A stretch of DNA of 64,000 nt from VRUE01 sp963728365 (GTDB lineage Bacteria; Actinomycetota; Thermoleophilia; Solirubrobacterales; 70-9), in the NCBI GenBank assembly GCA_963728365.1, contig CAVSJI010000001.1:1922001-1986000 (forward strand). Reading direction: 5' to 3'. The notes under the pieces are model-generated. The model was given only the letters and a program-made list of their open reading frames with translations, ran no database searches and had not been told where the DNA came from. This document shows positions 8,375 to 16,191 of this stretch, piece by piece. The translations under genes and the position numbers were made by a program. Position 1 is the first letter of the stretch; each line of letters begins with the position of its first letter.

Positions 8375-9346
8375 GTGACCTGCGTGGCGCTCTTGGAGAG
8401 ACTCGGCGTCGAGCTCCCCGTCGTGCAGGCCGGGATGGGCGGCGGCCTCAGCCGCCATGAGCTGGCCGCCGCGGTGTCGGAGGCGGGTGGCCTGGGGACG
8501 ATCGCCGTCAACGGCGCCGCCGCGATCCGCCGCGAGCTCGAGGCGGCGCGGGCGCTGACCGGCAAGCCGATAGCAGTGAACCTGCTGCTGCCCTTCGCGC
8601 GGCGCGATTGGTTCGCCGCGGCGGCCGGAGCCGACGTCGTGGTCACCTTCTGGGGCACGCCCAGGCGCCGCACGTCCGGCGCTTGGATGCACCAGTGCGG
8701 CTCGGTCGAGGAGGCGCGGGCTGCGTTCGCGGCCGGGGCCGACGCGGCGATCCTTCAGGGAGTCGAGGCCGGCGGCCACGTGCGCGGGACGGTCCCCGCC
8801 CTGGAGCTGCTGGAGCGGGCGCGGGCGGCGCTGCCGGCCGACTTCCCGCTGTTGCTCGCCGGTGGGATCGCCGACTCGAGCGACGTGCGGCAGGCCCTCG
8901 ACGACGGTGCGGCGGCGGCGGTCGCCGGCACCCGCTTGCTGCTCGCCGAAGAGAGCCGCGCCCACCCGGAGTACCGCCGGCGCCTGCTCGGCGCGCGGGA
9001 GACGATCCTCACCGAGCTCTTCGGCGCCGGTTGGCCGGCGGCACCGCACCGGGTGATCGCCAACGCCGCAACGGAGCGCCGGCTCGCCGGGGACCCGCGC
9101 GGGCCGCGGCTCAACCGTGGGCTCAACCGCCTCACCGGTCTCGGCGCCCGCTACATGCCCGAGAGGCTGCAGAGCCGCATCGCCCTGGCGCAGCGTCCGA
9201 GCAGCCGCCTGCTCTCGCCGCTCGGCCCGGCCGACGACGGCCCCGCCAACCTGCTCGACGCCGGACCGCTCTATGCCGGGGAGACGGTGGCGCGCATCGA
9301 GGACGTGAGGCCGGCCGCGGAGCTGGTCGGCGCGCTATCGCCCTGA
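8375..9346 (+). CDS. Nitronate monooxygenase family (NPD-like) flavoenzyme
   Basis: A TIM-barrel FMN oxidoreductase of about 323 residues. ELPVVQAGMGGGLSRHELAAAVSEAGGLG is the family N-terminus, ILQGVEAGGHVRG carries the catalytic-base His, and LLLAGGIADSSDVRQALDDGAAAAVAGTRLL is the FMN phosphate-binding segment. Known members oxidise nitronates or act as 2-oxo-compound reductases. The start is GTG 8375 or GTG 8384; no clear Shine-Dalgarno distinguishes them. It is divergent from the UspA-membrane gene and has no functional partner nearby. Confidence 0.85.
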   Translation: MTCVALLERLGVELPVVQAGMGGGLSRHELAAAVSEAGGLGTIAVNGAAAIRRELEAARALTGKPIAVNLLLPFARRDWFAAAAGADVVVTFWGTPRRRTSGAWMHQCGSVEEARAAFAAGADAAILQGVEAGGHVRGTVPALELLERARAALPADFPLLLAGGIADSSDVRQALDDGAAAAVAGTRLLLAEESRAHPEYRRRLLGARETILTELFGAGWPAAPHRVIANAATERRLAGDPRGPRLNRGLNRLTGLGARYMPERLQSRIALAQRPSSRLLSPLGPADDGPANLLDAGPLYAGETVARIEDVRPAAELVGALSP

Positions 9347-9394
9347 CCGCGCGGCGCCGGCCCCATCCGCCGGTTCACCGCCCAACCCTCAAGG

Positions 9395-10141
9395 TCACAC
9401 CCTGGCCGCGACGGCACGCCGCAGGAGGAGATAGACGGCGGCGCCGAGCGCCGCCAGCCAGGCGAGCCCGATCGCCAGCTCTCCACCGGCGTGGAAGGCG
9501 CTCGAGTAGGCGCCGTCGAACAGCAGTCGCATCGGTCCGTAGCCGGGCAGAAGCCACGCCGCGGCAACCGGGCTCGGGTGGAACATCGGGTCCTGGACGA
9601 CCCCGAGGTCGGTCATCCCGAGGAAGAGGATCAGGTAGGTGGCGGGGAGCTTGTCGAGCAGCGCTCCGGCGAGGGCGCCGATCGCGGCGAAGATCAACCC
9701 GGTCAGCGCCAGCGCCGCGATCGTCCGCAGCCAGGAGGCCGGGGTGAAGTTGAGCGCCATCACCAGGGCCGAGACGGCTACGAGCACGACGGTCGCCGCG
9801 AGCAGCACCCGCAGGCGCGCCAGCACCACCTCGCCCGCCCGGAAGCCGGCGAGGACGAGGCGGCGGTCGCCCTCCAGCGCCGAGTGCATCACGAACACCC
9901 CGACCAGGGCGGCGACGAAGGCGACGCTCATGGCTGCCATCACCGGCCCGTGGAGCGCCTTCATCGTGGTCGTCGTCCAGGCTCCGCCGGGAAGCTCGAG
10001 CAGGTGCGGGGTCGGCTGGGTGATCGCGACGCTCCAGAGGACGTCGAAGGCAGGGAAGGCCACCAGCAGGATCAGCACCAGCGGCCGGCGGCGCTGGTCG
10101 CGGAAGGCCATCGCGGTCGCGGTGCGGGCGCGCGCGGACAC
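9395..10141 (-). CDS. ABC-2 type exporter permease (second subunit)
   Basis: A 248-residue membrane protein with six hydrophobic segments in ABC-2 permease order: an N-terminal amphipathic region, LVLILLVAFPAFDVLWSVAI, then a helix pair around 85-135, then LTGLIFAAIGALAGALL and a C-terminal helix ending in an Arg-rich tail. It is the last gene of csoR-ATPase-permease-permease, starting 3 bp after the other permease stops. The two permeases probably form the heterodimeric channel powered by the ATPase at 10858. The substrate is unknown; copper control is suggested by CsoR. Confidence 0.8.
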   Translation of the reverse strand: MSARARTATAMAFRDQRRRPLVLILLVAFPAFDVLWSVAITQPTPHLLELPGGAWTTTTMKALHGPVMAAMSVAFVAALVGVFVMHSALEGDRRLVLAGFRAGEVVLARLRVLLAATVVLVAVSALVMALNFTPASWLRTIAALALTGLIFAAIGALAGALLDKLPATYLILFLGMTDLGVVQDPMFHPSPVAAAWLLPGYGPMRLLFDGAYSSAFHAGGELAIGLAWLAALGAAVYLLLRRAVAARV

Positions 10142-10144
10142 GGC

Positions 10145-10861
10145 CTAGGACCTCGCCCGCGCCGCCGCCCAGAACGCCGCCAGGGCCACCGCGAGCGCCC
10201 CGAAGGCGGTCGCTGCGACGCCGATCCAATCGCTGCCCGGCGAGCCCTGCCCCGCCGCGGCGGCGATCAGCAGGTTGGCGGCGTGGTAGGTCGGCAGATA
10301 GGTCCCGATCCCGCTGGTCGCGCTGGTCATCTGCGGCCCCGAGAAGGCGTCGATCGAGAAGACGAGGAGCACCAGCAGCGAACCCTCGAGCGGTTCGGAG
10401 ACGAGCGCGCCGACCACCGCGCCGACGCCGATGTAGATCGCGGCGAAGGCGAAGATCGCGACCGCGGCGTGCGCCGGGTGGGCGATCCCGCTGCGCAGCC
10501 AGAGGGTGAGGAAGGCGACCGCGCTGACCGTCGCCCCGAGCAGCAGCGCCGCGGCGATCCGCGAGAGCGCGACCCGCAGCGCCCCGAGCCCGGCGAGCGC
10601 CAGGCGACGGTCGGCGCCGCGCGAGGAGCTGACCATGAAGAAGGCCAGCGTGCCGGAGAGGAAGGCGGCCGCCCAGCCGGCGCTGACCGCCGTCGCCGAT
10701 TGGGCCGCGAGCGTGCCGCCGAGCGCCCTGGAGAATTCCCCGAGCACGCCGGCGAAGATCAGCACGAAGAAGGCGGGGATCGCGACCAGCAGGACGAGGG
10801 TCAGCGGCGCGCGCAGCTGCTCGCGCACGAAGCTCGAGCCGGCGAGCGCGAAGGTGCTCAT
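10145..10861 (-). CDS. ABC-2 type exporter permease (first subunit)
   Basis: A 238-residue membrane protein resembling its downstream neighbour: SSFVREQLRAPLTLVLLVAIPAFFVLIFAG at the start, a long loop, then four further helices, with VGAVVGALVSEPLEGSLLVLL near the middle. The ATG at 10861 overlaps the stop of the ATPase gene by 4 bp, so the proteins are translationally coupled. The NPTYH-like loop (YLPTYHAANLL) before the last helices is typical of ABC-2 permeases. Confidence 0.82.
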   Translation of the reverse strand: MSTFALAGSSFVREQLRAPLTLVLLVAIPAFFVLIFAGVLGEFSRALGGTLAAQSATAVSAGWAAAFLSGTLAFFMVSSSRGADRRLALAGLGALRVALSRIAAALLLGATVSAVAFLTLWLRSGIAHPAHAAVAIFAFAAIYIGVGAVVGALVSEPLEGSLLVLLVFSIDAFSGPQMTSATSGIGTYLPTYHAANLLIAAAAGQGSPGSDWIGVAATAFGALAVALAAFWAAARARS

Positions 10862-11664
10862 CCCTCCACCGCCCGCCCGTCGCGCAGCTCGTAGACGCGG
10901 TCGAGGCGCTCGCGCTCGGCGAGCAGGTGGGAGACGATCAAGATCCCCATGCCCGCCTCGCGGCGACGTTCGGCCATCTCCCAGAAGCGCAGGTAGGTCT
11001 CCCAGTCGAAGCCCGAGTAGGGCTCGTCGAGCAGCAGCACGGCTGGCTCGTGCATCAGCGAGAGCGCCAGGTTCAGCTTCTGGCGCGTGCCGCCGGAGAG
11101 CTCCCCGACCCGGTAGCGGCGGTAGCGCTCGAACTGCAGCTCCTCGAGTACGGCGCCCACCGCCCGCTCCTGCTCGGACTGCTCGAGGCCGTACGCTCGG
11201 GCGAACAGCTCGAAGTGCTCGTCGACAGTGAGCTTGTCCCAGAGCATCGGCTGCTGTGGGCAGTAGCCGATGCGCCCGGACTCCCAGACGCTGCCGTCCT
11301 CGCGGCCGAGCAGGCCGACGAGGATCTGCATCAGCGTGCTCTTGCCCGAGCCGTTCTCGCCGACCAGGCCGATCAGCTCGCCCTTGCAGACCATCAGGCT
11401 GGCGCCCTTCAGCACCTCGACCGTGCGCCGCCGCGGCGGCAGGCCGCGGTGAAAGCTCTTGCGCAGCTGCTCGGCGCGCAGCACGCAGTGCCCGGGCGCC
11501 GGGCACTCGCCGAGCGCCGGGCTCGGCTTGCGCAGGCCCTCCGGGGCGGGAGATCCCGATGGGCCCTGCGGAGGCGCCGAGCGGTCCACCTGCACGCGCC
11601 GCAGGCGCAGCGCGTTGCCGATCACCGATACCGAGCTGAGCGACATCGCCACCGCGGCGATCAT
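10858..11664 (-). CDS. ABC transporter ATPase with CopA-like N-terminal tail
   Basis: A 268-residue ATPase. Walker A is GENGSGKST (102-110), the signature is LSGGTRQ (189-195), Walker B is AVLLLDEP (208-215), and a switch His lies in IVSHLLAE. It powers the two ABC-2 permeases that follow. The first ~24 residues are not part of an ABC domain: AMSLSSVSVIGNALRLRR is the characteristic last membrane helix end of CopA-type P1B ATPases. A Pro-rich linker with Cys54 and Cys60 (GECPAPGHC) follows, and ABC homology begins about residue 61. The ATG overlaps the csoR stop. This looks like a deletion that joined csoR and the end of copA to an ABC gene. Confidence 0.88.
   Translation of the reverse strand: MIAAVAMSLSSVSVIGNALRLRRVQVDRSAPPQGPSGSPAPEGLRKPSPALGECPAPGHCVLRAEQLRKSFHRGLPPRRRTVEVLKGASLMVCKGELIGLVGENGSGKSTLMQILVGLLGREDGSVWESGRIGYCPQQPMLWDKLTVDEHFELFARAYGLEQSEQERAVGAVLEELQFERYRRYRVGELSGGTRQKLNLALSLMHEPAVLLLDEPYSGFDWETYLRFWEMAERRREAGMGILIVSHLLAERERLDRVYELRDGRAVEG
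11593..11664 (-). other. CopA C-terminal remnant fused to the ABC ATPase
   Basis: Codons 1-24 of the ABC ATPase gene encode the conserved C-terminal end of copper P1B-type ATPases (Ala-Met-x-Leu-Ser-Ser-Val-Ser-Val then Asn-x-Leu-Arg-Leu-Arg-Arg). The rest of copA, normally over 700 codons with the DKTGT and CPC motifs, is absent between csoR and this point. The family match is from memory of CopA C-termini; the deletion is inference. Confidence 0.7.
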
Positions 11665-11954
11665 CGCCTCACCAGCCGGCCGACCGCGCCCATCAGCTCG
11701 TCGACGCTCTCCTGCGGATCGGAAGGAGCGCTGCCGCCCTCGCGCATGCAGACCCGCACGTGGCCGTCGAGGAGGCCCAGCGACACCTTATCCAGGGCGG
11801 CCTGGATCGCCGCGATCTGGGTGATCACGTCGATGCAGTAGCGGTCCTCGTCGACCATCCGCGCGACGCCTCGCACCTGGCCCTCGAGGCGGGCCAGGCG
11901 GTTGAGCAGCTGTTGCTTGGAAGCGCTGTAGCCGGGGGCCGTGGTCGTGCTCAT
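11661..11954 (-). CDS. csoR: Copper-sensing transcriptional repressor CsoR
   Basis: A 97-residue all-helical repressor of the CsoR/RcnR (DUF156) family. The Cu(I) ligands Cys40, His65 and Cys69 keep exactly the C-x24-H-x3-C spacing of the characterised M. tuberculosis protein. LLNRLARLEGQVRGVARMV is the family N-terminal helix. Cu(I) binding should release it from DNA. An ideal CsoR operator lies 16 bp upstream of its start. It is the first gene of the operon whose remaining members are the ABC exporter genes, which would place that exporter under copper control. Confidence 0.93.
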   Translation of the reverse strand: MSTTTAPGYSASKQQLLNRLARLEGQVRGVARMVDEDRYCIDVITQIAAIQAALDKVSLGLLDGHVRVCMREGGSAPSDPQESVDELMGAVGRLVRR

Positions 11955-11969
11955 AGGCCAGACCGTAAC

Positions 11970-11986
11970 ATACCCCCCCTGGGTAT
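11970..11986. promoter_or_regulatory. CsoR operator
   Basis: ATACCCCCCCTGGGTAT consists of inverted ATACCC/GGGTAT arms around a 5-nt centre, matching the G/C-tract palindromes bound by CsoR-type repressors. It lies just upstream of csoR and within the 168-bp divergent region shared with the SHOCT gene at 12123, so it may control both directions. Confidence 0.78.
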
Positions 11987-12122
11987 TCTCCCGCAGACTT
12001 CGGCGTGTCTTCTACGGATCGACGATGGCGCTGCCCGTTCGTTGCGTAATTCGCCGTAGCCAGATGGGGGGCTTCTCCCGGAGGTCGCTCCGGAGCCGCC
12101 GGGATAACGTTAGGGAGTTGAG

Positions 12123-12401
12123 ATGATCGCGGCCGCACTGCTGATTAGCGATTCGGGCCACATGGGCGACTGGGGCGCAGGCTGGTGGATCGCGATGGCC
12201 TTCATGATGGTTGCCTTCTGGGGCCTGGTGATCGTCGGCGTCGTCTGGGTCGTCCGGTCCCTTATGTCCGAGCGCCACGGCCACGGCAGCGGTGACCCGA
12301 TGGACGTGCTCGATCGCCGCCTTGCCGGCGGGGACATCAGCCCCGAGGAATATCGCGAGCGCCGCGATGTCCTCCTGGGCAGGGAGGACGGCGGCGGTTA
12401 G
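12123..12401 (+). CDS. Small membrane protein with SHOCT domain
   Basis: A 92-residue protein with one strong membrane helix (WWIAMAFMMVAFWGLVIVGV, about 21-40), a short basic/His-rich segment and a C-terminal SHOCT motif (MDVLDRRLAGGDISPEEYRE). SHOCT proteins of this layout commonly accompany copper-resistance genes. TAGGGAG precedes the ATG. It is divergent from csoR across a region containing the CsoR operator. Function is unknown. Confidence 0.8.
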   Translation: MIAAALLISDSGHMGDWGAGWWIAMAFMMVAFWGLVIVGVVWVVRSLMSERHGHGSGDPMDVLDRRLAGGDISPEEYRERRDVLLGREDGGG

Positions 12402-12403
12402 CC

Positions 12404-12529
12404 CTATTCGCCGCCCATGTGCATGCCGGACCCCTTCTCGTTGCCCGGCTCGCCGCCCATGTGCTCGCCGCCCATCGCCTCCGATTTCACTTCGGGCGGC
12501 GGGCCGCCGCCGTGCAGGTAGGCGAACGC
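12404..12529 (-). pseudogene. Met/His/Gly-rich tail fragment in frame after a stop
   Basis: Downstream of the TGA that ends the phosphoribosyltransferase-hydrolase gene, the same frame stays open for 41 codons to a TAG. It encodes AYLHGGGPPPEVKSEAMGGE then HMGGEPGNEKGSGMHMGGE. The repeated Met-Gly-Gly-Glu/His pattern is unlike its neighbours and resembles metal-binding tails. It has no plausible start codon or Shine-Dalgarno. It may be the end of a lost copper-related gene or a readthrough extension; the former seems likelier beside the csoR locus. Confidence 0.45.
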
Positions 12530-13858
12530 TCACAGATAGCGGGAGAACCACTCGGCGGCAAGGTCGGCGACGCGCTCGAGAGCCCCCGGCTCTTCGAAGA
12601 GATGGGTGGCGCCGGGGACGATCGCGACCTGGTGCTCGCAGTGCAGCAGCCTCGCCGCCTGTTCGTTCAATTCCAGCACCTGCCAGTCGGCGCCGCCGAC
12701 GATCAGCAGGGTCGGCGATGCGACGCTTTCGAGGCTCTCGGCGGCGAGGTCGGGGCGTCCGCCGCGCGAGACGACCGCACAGATCTCCTCGCCGAGCCCG
12801 GCTGCCGCCCGCAGCGCGGCAGCGGCGCCCGTCGAGGCGCCGAAGTAGCCGATCGGCAGCGTCCCAACATTGGCCTCGCTCCGGATCCAGCCGGTGACGG
12901 CGAGCAGGCGCTCCGCGAGCAGGCCGATGTCGAAGACGTTGGCGCGGTCGAGTTCCTCCTTGGCGGTGAGCAGGTCGAAGAGCAGCGTCGCGAAGCCCGC
13001 TTCGTTCAGCGCCTCGGCGACCTGGCGGTTGCGCGGGCTGAGGCGACTGGAGCCGCTGCCGTGGGCGAAGATCACCAGGCCGGAGGCGGGTGCGGGGGTG
13101 CGCAGGTCCCCGGCCAGACGCAGCTCGGGCCCGAGCTCGATCTCCACCGGCCGCTCGGTAGTCGGCGGGTCGGCCGGCGCCGGCGGATCGGCGGCGGGGA
13201 GCGTGTCTGGCTCACGCGCCGCATCGAGCAGCTCGACCACCTCCTCGTCCGCCACCTGGCCGAAGTCGACGTAGAACTGGCCGATGCCGAAGAAGCCGTC
13301 GGGCTGCTCGAGACAGACGATCTCGTCGAAGTCGGCGGCGAGCCGCTCCTCGGTGCCCGGCGGAGCGACCGGCACGGCAAGGACCACCTTGGCGGCGCCG
13401 TGAAATTTCAAAGCCTTCCCGGCGGCGATTGCGGTGCCCCCGGTTGCGATCCCGTCATCGACGAGAAGCACCGTACGCCCCTCGACCGGGTAGAGCTCCT
13501 CATCACCGCGGTAGAGCCGTCGGCGCCGTTCCAGCTCCACCGATTCGCGAGCGACGACCTCGTCCAGGTCCTTATCGGAGACGCCGATCAGCTCCGCCTC
13601 CGCACGGCGGATGAAGCGAACGCCACCCTCCGCGATCGCGCCGATCCCGTACTCCGGGTTGAACGGCGCTCCGAGCTTGCGCACGAGCACGATGTCGAGC
13701 GGCGCGGCGAGGGCCTTTGCGACCTCGAAGCCGACCGGAACGCCGCCGCGTGGTAGAGCGACGACCAGCGGCTCCTCGTCGCGAAACCGCCCCAGCGCCT
13801 CCGCCAAGCGGCGCCCGGCATCTCTACGGTCCAAGAAGAGAGCGAGGCGACTGGCCAT
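12530..13858 (-). CDS. Phosphoribosyltransferase-dienelactone hydrolase fusion
   Basis: A 442-residue two-domain protein. Residues about 1-210 are a type-I phosphoribosyltransferase with the PRPP loop TVLLVDDGIATGGTAIAA and the N-terminal LVVALPRGGVPVG. Residues about 235-442 are an alpha/beta hydrolase of the dienelactone-hydrolase type: nucleophile Ser in GYFGASTGAAAAL, Asp in LLIVGGADWQV and His in VPGATHLFEEPG. Such fusions are widespread in actinobacteria but the substrate is not known. The TGA is followed in frame by an open 41-codon Met/His-rich stretch. Confidence 0.88.
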   Translation of the reverse strand: MASRLALFLDRRDAGRRLAEALGRFRDEEPLVVALPRGGVPVGFEVAKALAAPLDIVLVRKLGAPFNPEYGIGAIAEGGVRFIRRAEAELIGVSDKDLDEVVARESVELERRRRLYRGDEELYPVEGRTVLLVDDGIATGGTAIAAGKALKFHGAAKVVLAVPVAPPGTEERLAADFDEIVCLEQPDGFFGIGQFYVDFGQVADEEVVELLDAAREPDTLPAADPPAPADPPTTERPVEIELGPELRLAGDLRTPAPASGLVIFAHGSGSSRLSPRNRQVAEALNEAGFATLLFDLLTAKEELDRANVFDIGLLAERLLAVTGWIRSEANVGTLPIGYFGASTGAAAALRAAAGLGEEICAVVSRGGRPDLAAESLESVASPTLLIVGGADWQVLELNEQAARLLHCEHQVAIVPGATHLFEEPGALERVADLAAEWFSRYL

Positions 13859-13952
13859 ACAGCCAAGTTATGCGGTGCATGGGTTCGCCGCAAGCCCGAT
13901 CGTGGTCTCGAAATCGCGATGCTCGTCGCACTGGCGATCCTGGCAGGGGGCA

Positions 13953-15092
13953 TCAAGCCGGGTGCGCTCTCGTCGGAGGCGTCTTCAGATCGAGCGCCCG
14001 CAGCGCCCGATTGACATCGGTGACCGAGAGGATGCCGATCCCGCCATCGGCGGTGCGGACGATCGCCCTCCCGATGCGCTGGAAGGCAGGCCTCTCGAGC
14101 AGCTCGGCGACGTCCTGGTGCTCGTCGACGACCAGTTCCGGGTCGAGGAACGCCGCCTCTGTCACCAAGGTGCTCGCACGACGGGTGGGCGGGACGCGCT
14201 CTACGGCCGCAAGGTCGATCAACCCGACCAGCCTTTCGCCGTCGAGGACGGGAAACGCCGAGTAGCGATGCCCGACGAAGAACTCCTCGACGGCATCCTC
14301 GACGCTGAGCGCGGCGGGGACGACCACGGCCGGGAAGGACATGAACCTCCCGGCCTCGCGACCTGCGAACGCGGTGCGAACCCGAAGCCCTCCCTCCTCC
14401 GCCTTCGCCGCGGCGATCACGAAGAAGCCGATCACGGCGAGCCAGATGCCACCCAGAGCGCCGGCGGCCGTCGCGAAGAGCCCGAAGGCGATCATCCCCC
14501 AGCCGAAGGCGCGTCCGATCGAGGCCGCCACCGCCGTGGCTCGGCTCAGATCCCCGGTCCTGCCCCAGATCAGCGCCCGCGCGACGCGCCCGCCGTCGAG
14601 CGGGAAGGCCGGCAGCAGGTTGAAGACGAGGATCGCCGCGTTGATGAAAGCCTGGTACTCGATCACCGCCCGGAGCCCGGCCGGCGCCGAGGCCGGCAGC
14701 GCCAGCGCGATCGCCCCGAAGAGCGCAGCGATCGCCAGCGTCACCGCCGGACCGGCGAGAGCGAAGCGCAGCTCGTCGCCCGCCGCCTTTGGATAGCCCT
14801 TCATCCTCGCGACGCCGCCGAGCAGCCAGAGGTCGATCTCCTCGATCTCGACGCCGTGGCGACGGGCGACCACCGCGTGGCCGAGCTCGTGCAGGAAGAT
14901 GCTGGCGAAGAGCAACAGGGCGCTTGCCAGCCCGAGTCCGTAAGCAAGCGCCGGGGCGATGCCGGAGACCTGATCGGGGTAGTAGACGGCGCCCAGCGAG
15001 AAGGTGATCAGCGCGACGATCACCACCCACAGCGGCTGGACGCCGATCGGGATCCCGGCGAGGCACCCTATGCGGATGCTGCGCATGCTCAC
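13953..15092 (-). CDS. Site-2 protease family (M50) protein with CBS domains
   Basis: A 379-residue intramembrane zinc metalloprotease. HELGH (about residue 68) holds two zinc ligands and the catalytic Glu, and NLLPAFPLDGGR (about 158-169) supplies the Asp ligand. Six hydrophobic segments surround these. Residues about 245-370 form a CBS pair (SVEDAVEEFFVGHRYSAFPVLD; ELLERPAFQRIGRAIV), which usually binds adenine nucleotides. It matches the Rv2625c type of predicted S2P. The target is unknown; no anti-sigma gene is adjacent. Confidence 0.88.
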   Translation of the reverse strand: MSMRSIRIGCLAGIPIGVQPLWVVIVALITFSLGAVYYPDQVSGIAPALAYGLGLASALLLFASIFLHELGHAVVARRHGVEIEEIDLWLLGGVARMKGYPKAAGDELRFALAGPAVTLAIAALFGAIALALPASAPAGLRAVIEYQAFINAAILVFNLLPAFPLDGGRVARALIWGRTGDLSRATAVAASIGRAFGWGMIAFGLFATAAGALGGIWLAVIGFFVIAAAKAEEGGLRVRTAFAGREAGRFMSFPAVVVPAALSVEDAVEEFFVGHRYSAFPVLDGERLVGLIDLAAVERVPPTRRASTLVTEAAFLDPELVVDEHQDVAELLERPAFQRIGRAIVRTADGGIGILSVTDVNRALRALDLKTPPTRAHPA

Positions 15093-15155
15093 GGTCGGAC
15101 TCCGGGACGCCTCACAGCGCCGTCGCGAGCGGCCGAGAAGTGGTGGCTGGCGCGC

Positions 15156-15308
15156 TCAGCCCAACTCCGCCAGCTTCTCGTCCAACTGTCTGCGGATTCC
15201 ATCGCAGACCGCCTCGACCTCGGAGTTGTAGCGCTCGGAGGCGAGCACGCCTACCAGCACCTCGGCGTCCGCCTTCGAGATCGTCAGGGTGATCGTTTCG
15301 TCGGCCAT
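15156..15308 (-). CDS. Small hypothetical protein (50 aa)
   Basis: A 50-residue acidic protein beginning MADETITLTISKADAEVLVG and ending LDEKLAELG. The ATG at 15308 has a strong AGAGGAG eight bases upstream, good support for real translation. The sequence suggests a beta strand followed by helices, as in small dimeric regulators or antitoxin-like proteins, but no family is recognised. It lies 63 bp upstream of the M50 protease gene on the same strand and may be co-transcribed with it. Confidence 0.6.
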   Translation of the reverse strand: MADETITLTISKADAEVLVGVLASERYNSEVEAVCDGIRRQLDEKLAELG

Positions 15309-15434
15309 CGTTGCTCCTCTCGCTTCGATTTGTCCTTACTTTCGCCGATCGGGGGTCAGCCGTCCAGGCCCGTCGCATTCTCACCCTCGGACCCCCGGCT
15401 GCACCGAGATCTGGGTGAGGTATACTGAGGCCGT

Positions 15435-15650
15435 ATGACTCAGCGAATCGGTGCCAAGGGGCAAGTGGTGATTCCCAAGGACCTCCGCGAACGCGCAGGC
15501 CTTGGGCCGGGCTCGAACGTGTCCTTCGAGCCCGTTGACGACGGGATCGTTGTGCGGCGGGCCCCCCCTCGGTCGACGCTGCGGGGAAGATTCGCCGGCA
15601 GCGGCATGGCGGCGCGGCTACTTGAAGATCGCGGCAAAGAGCCCCGGTAG
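15435..15650 (+). CDS. AbrB/MazE-type antitoxin
   Basis: A 71-residue protein with an N-terminal SpoVT/AbrB swapped-hairpin DNA-binding domain (RIGAKGQVVIPKDLRERAGLG, 4-24) and a C-terminal tail expected to cover the partner toxin. A TATACT hexamer at 15421-15426 would place transcription start at or near the ATG, so the message may be nearly leaderless. The stop is 2 bp before the VapC-type toxin gene. Autorepression by the complex is the family norm. Confidence 0.85.
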   Translation: MTQRIGAKGQVVIPKDLRERAGLGPGSNVSFEPVDDGIVVRRAPPRSTLRGRFAGSGMAARLLEDRGKEPR

Positions 15651-15652
15651 CC

Positions 15653-16045
15653 TTGCCCTTCTGCCTGGATTCCTGGCCTGTTCTGTCCTGGCTCGACGGT
15701 GACGAACCGGCGGCAGATCTGGTTGATGGGATTCTGAATCGGGAACGCCCGGCGATGAGTTGGATCAATCTGGTCGAGGTCCACTATCGAACGAGCCGGG
15801 ACCACGGCAAGGAAGAGGCAGATCGCACGCTCGAGGAACTCCGTCCTCGCATCACCGAGCACCTCCCCGGCGTTTCGGCGATGAGGGCGGCGGCGAAGCT
15901 GAAGGCCTCCCACCCGATGGCGCTGGCTGACTGTTTCGCGGTCGCGCTTGCTGCCTCTGAGGGCGCAGTGCTATTGACGGGTGACCCAGAGATCATCGAT
16001 CGGGCGGAAAGCCTGCCCTGCGAGGTTCAAGACCTTCGACCGTAG
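15653..16045 (+). CDS. PIN-domain toxin (VapC-like)
   Basis: A 130-residue PIN-domain ribonuclease paired with the AbrB-type antitoxin. The acidic metal-binding residues are present: Asp6 (FCLDSWPVLSWL), Glu42 (INLVEVHYR), Asp in MALADCFAVALA and Asp in LLTGDPEI. TTG is the start, 2 bp after the antitoxin stop, so translation is coupled. The gene ends 10 bp before the first tRNA-Ala 3' fragment, i.e. just outside the accessory region or at its very edge. Confidence 0.85.
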   Translation: MPFCLDSWPVLSWLDGDEPAADLVDGILNRERPAMSWINLVEVHYRTSRDHGKEEADRTLEELRPRITEHLPGVSAMRAAAKLKASHPMALADCFAVALAASEGAVLLTGDPEIIDRAESLPCEVQDLRP

Positions 16046-16055
16046 CCGACGGCGA

Positions 16056-16097
16056 TGGAGCTAGGCGGATTCGAACCGCCGACGTCCTGGGTGCGAT
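16056..16097 (-). repeat. tRNA-Ala 3' fragment (probable distal attachment site)
   Basis: On the minus strand these 42 nt are the anticodon loop, anticodon 3' strand, variable loop, T arm and acceptor 3' strand of a tRNA-Ala, without the 5' half. Compared with the intact gene at 32406-32478 the T stem carries compensatory changes (GGCGG/CCGCC for GCCGG/CCGGC), so it derives from another functional tRNA-Ala, as islands that restore a tRNA 3' end do. It is not a working tRNA. An R-type repeat motif lies at 16131-16154. Confidence 0.8.
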
Positions 16098-16191
16098 TTC
16101 CCGAAAGCTGGATCGGGGCCCGCTCCTCGCAAAGTGCGGGGATTAACGGCGATTCGGGCACTTCCCGGCAGGAGCCGCCAGGCGGCGACGC

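Noticed and set aside
9491..10894. 467-codon plus-strand open frame rich in Arg, Gly and Glu
   Set aside because: It lies across the two ABC permease genes on the other strand and has no domain or start signals.
16056..16097. Functional tRNA
   Set aside because: Only the 3' half is present; the D arm and acceptor 5' strand are missing, so it is an attachment remnant.
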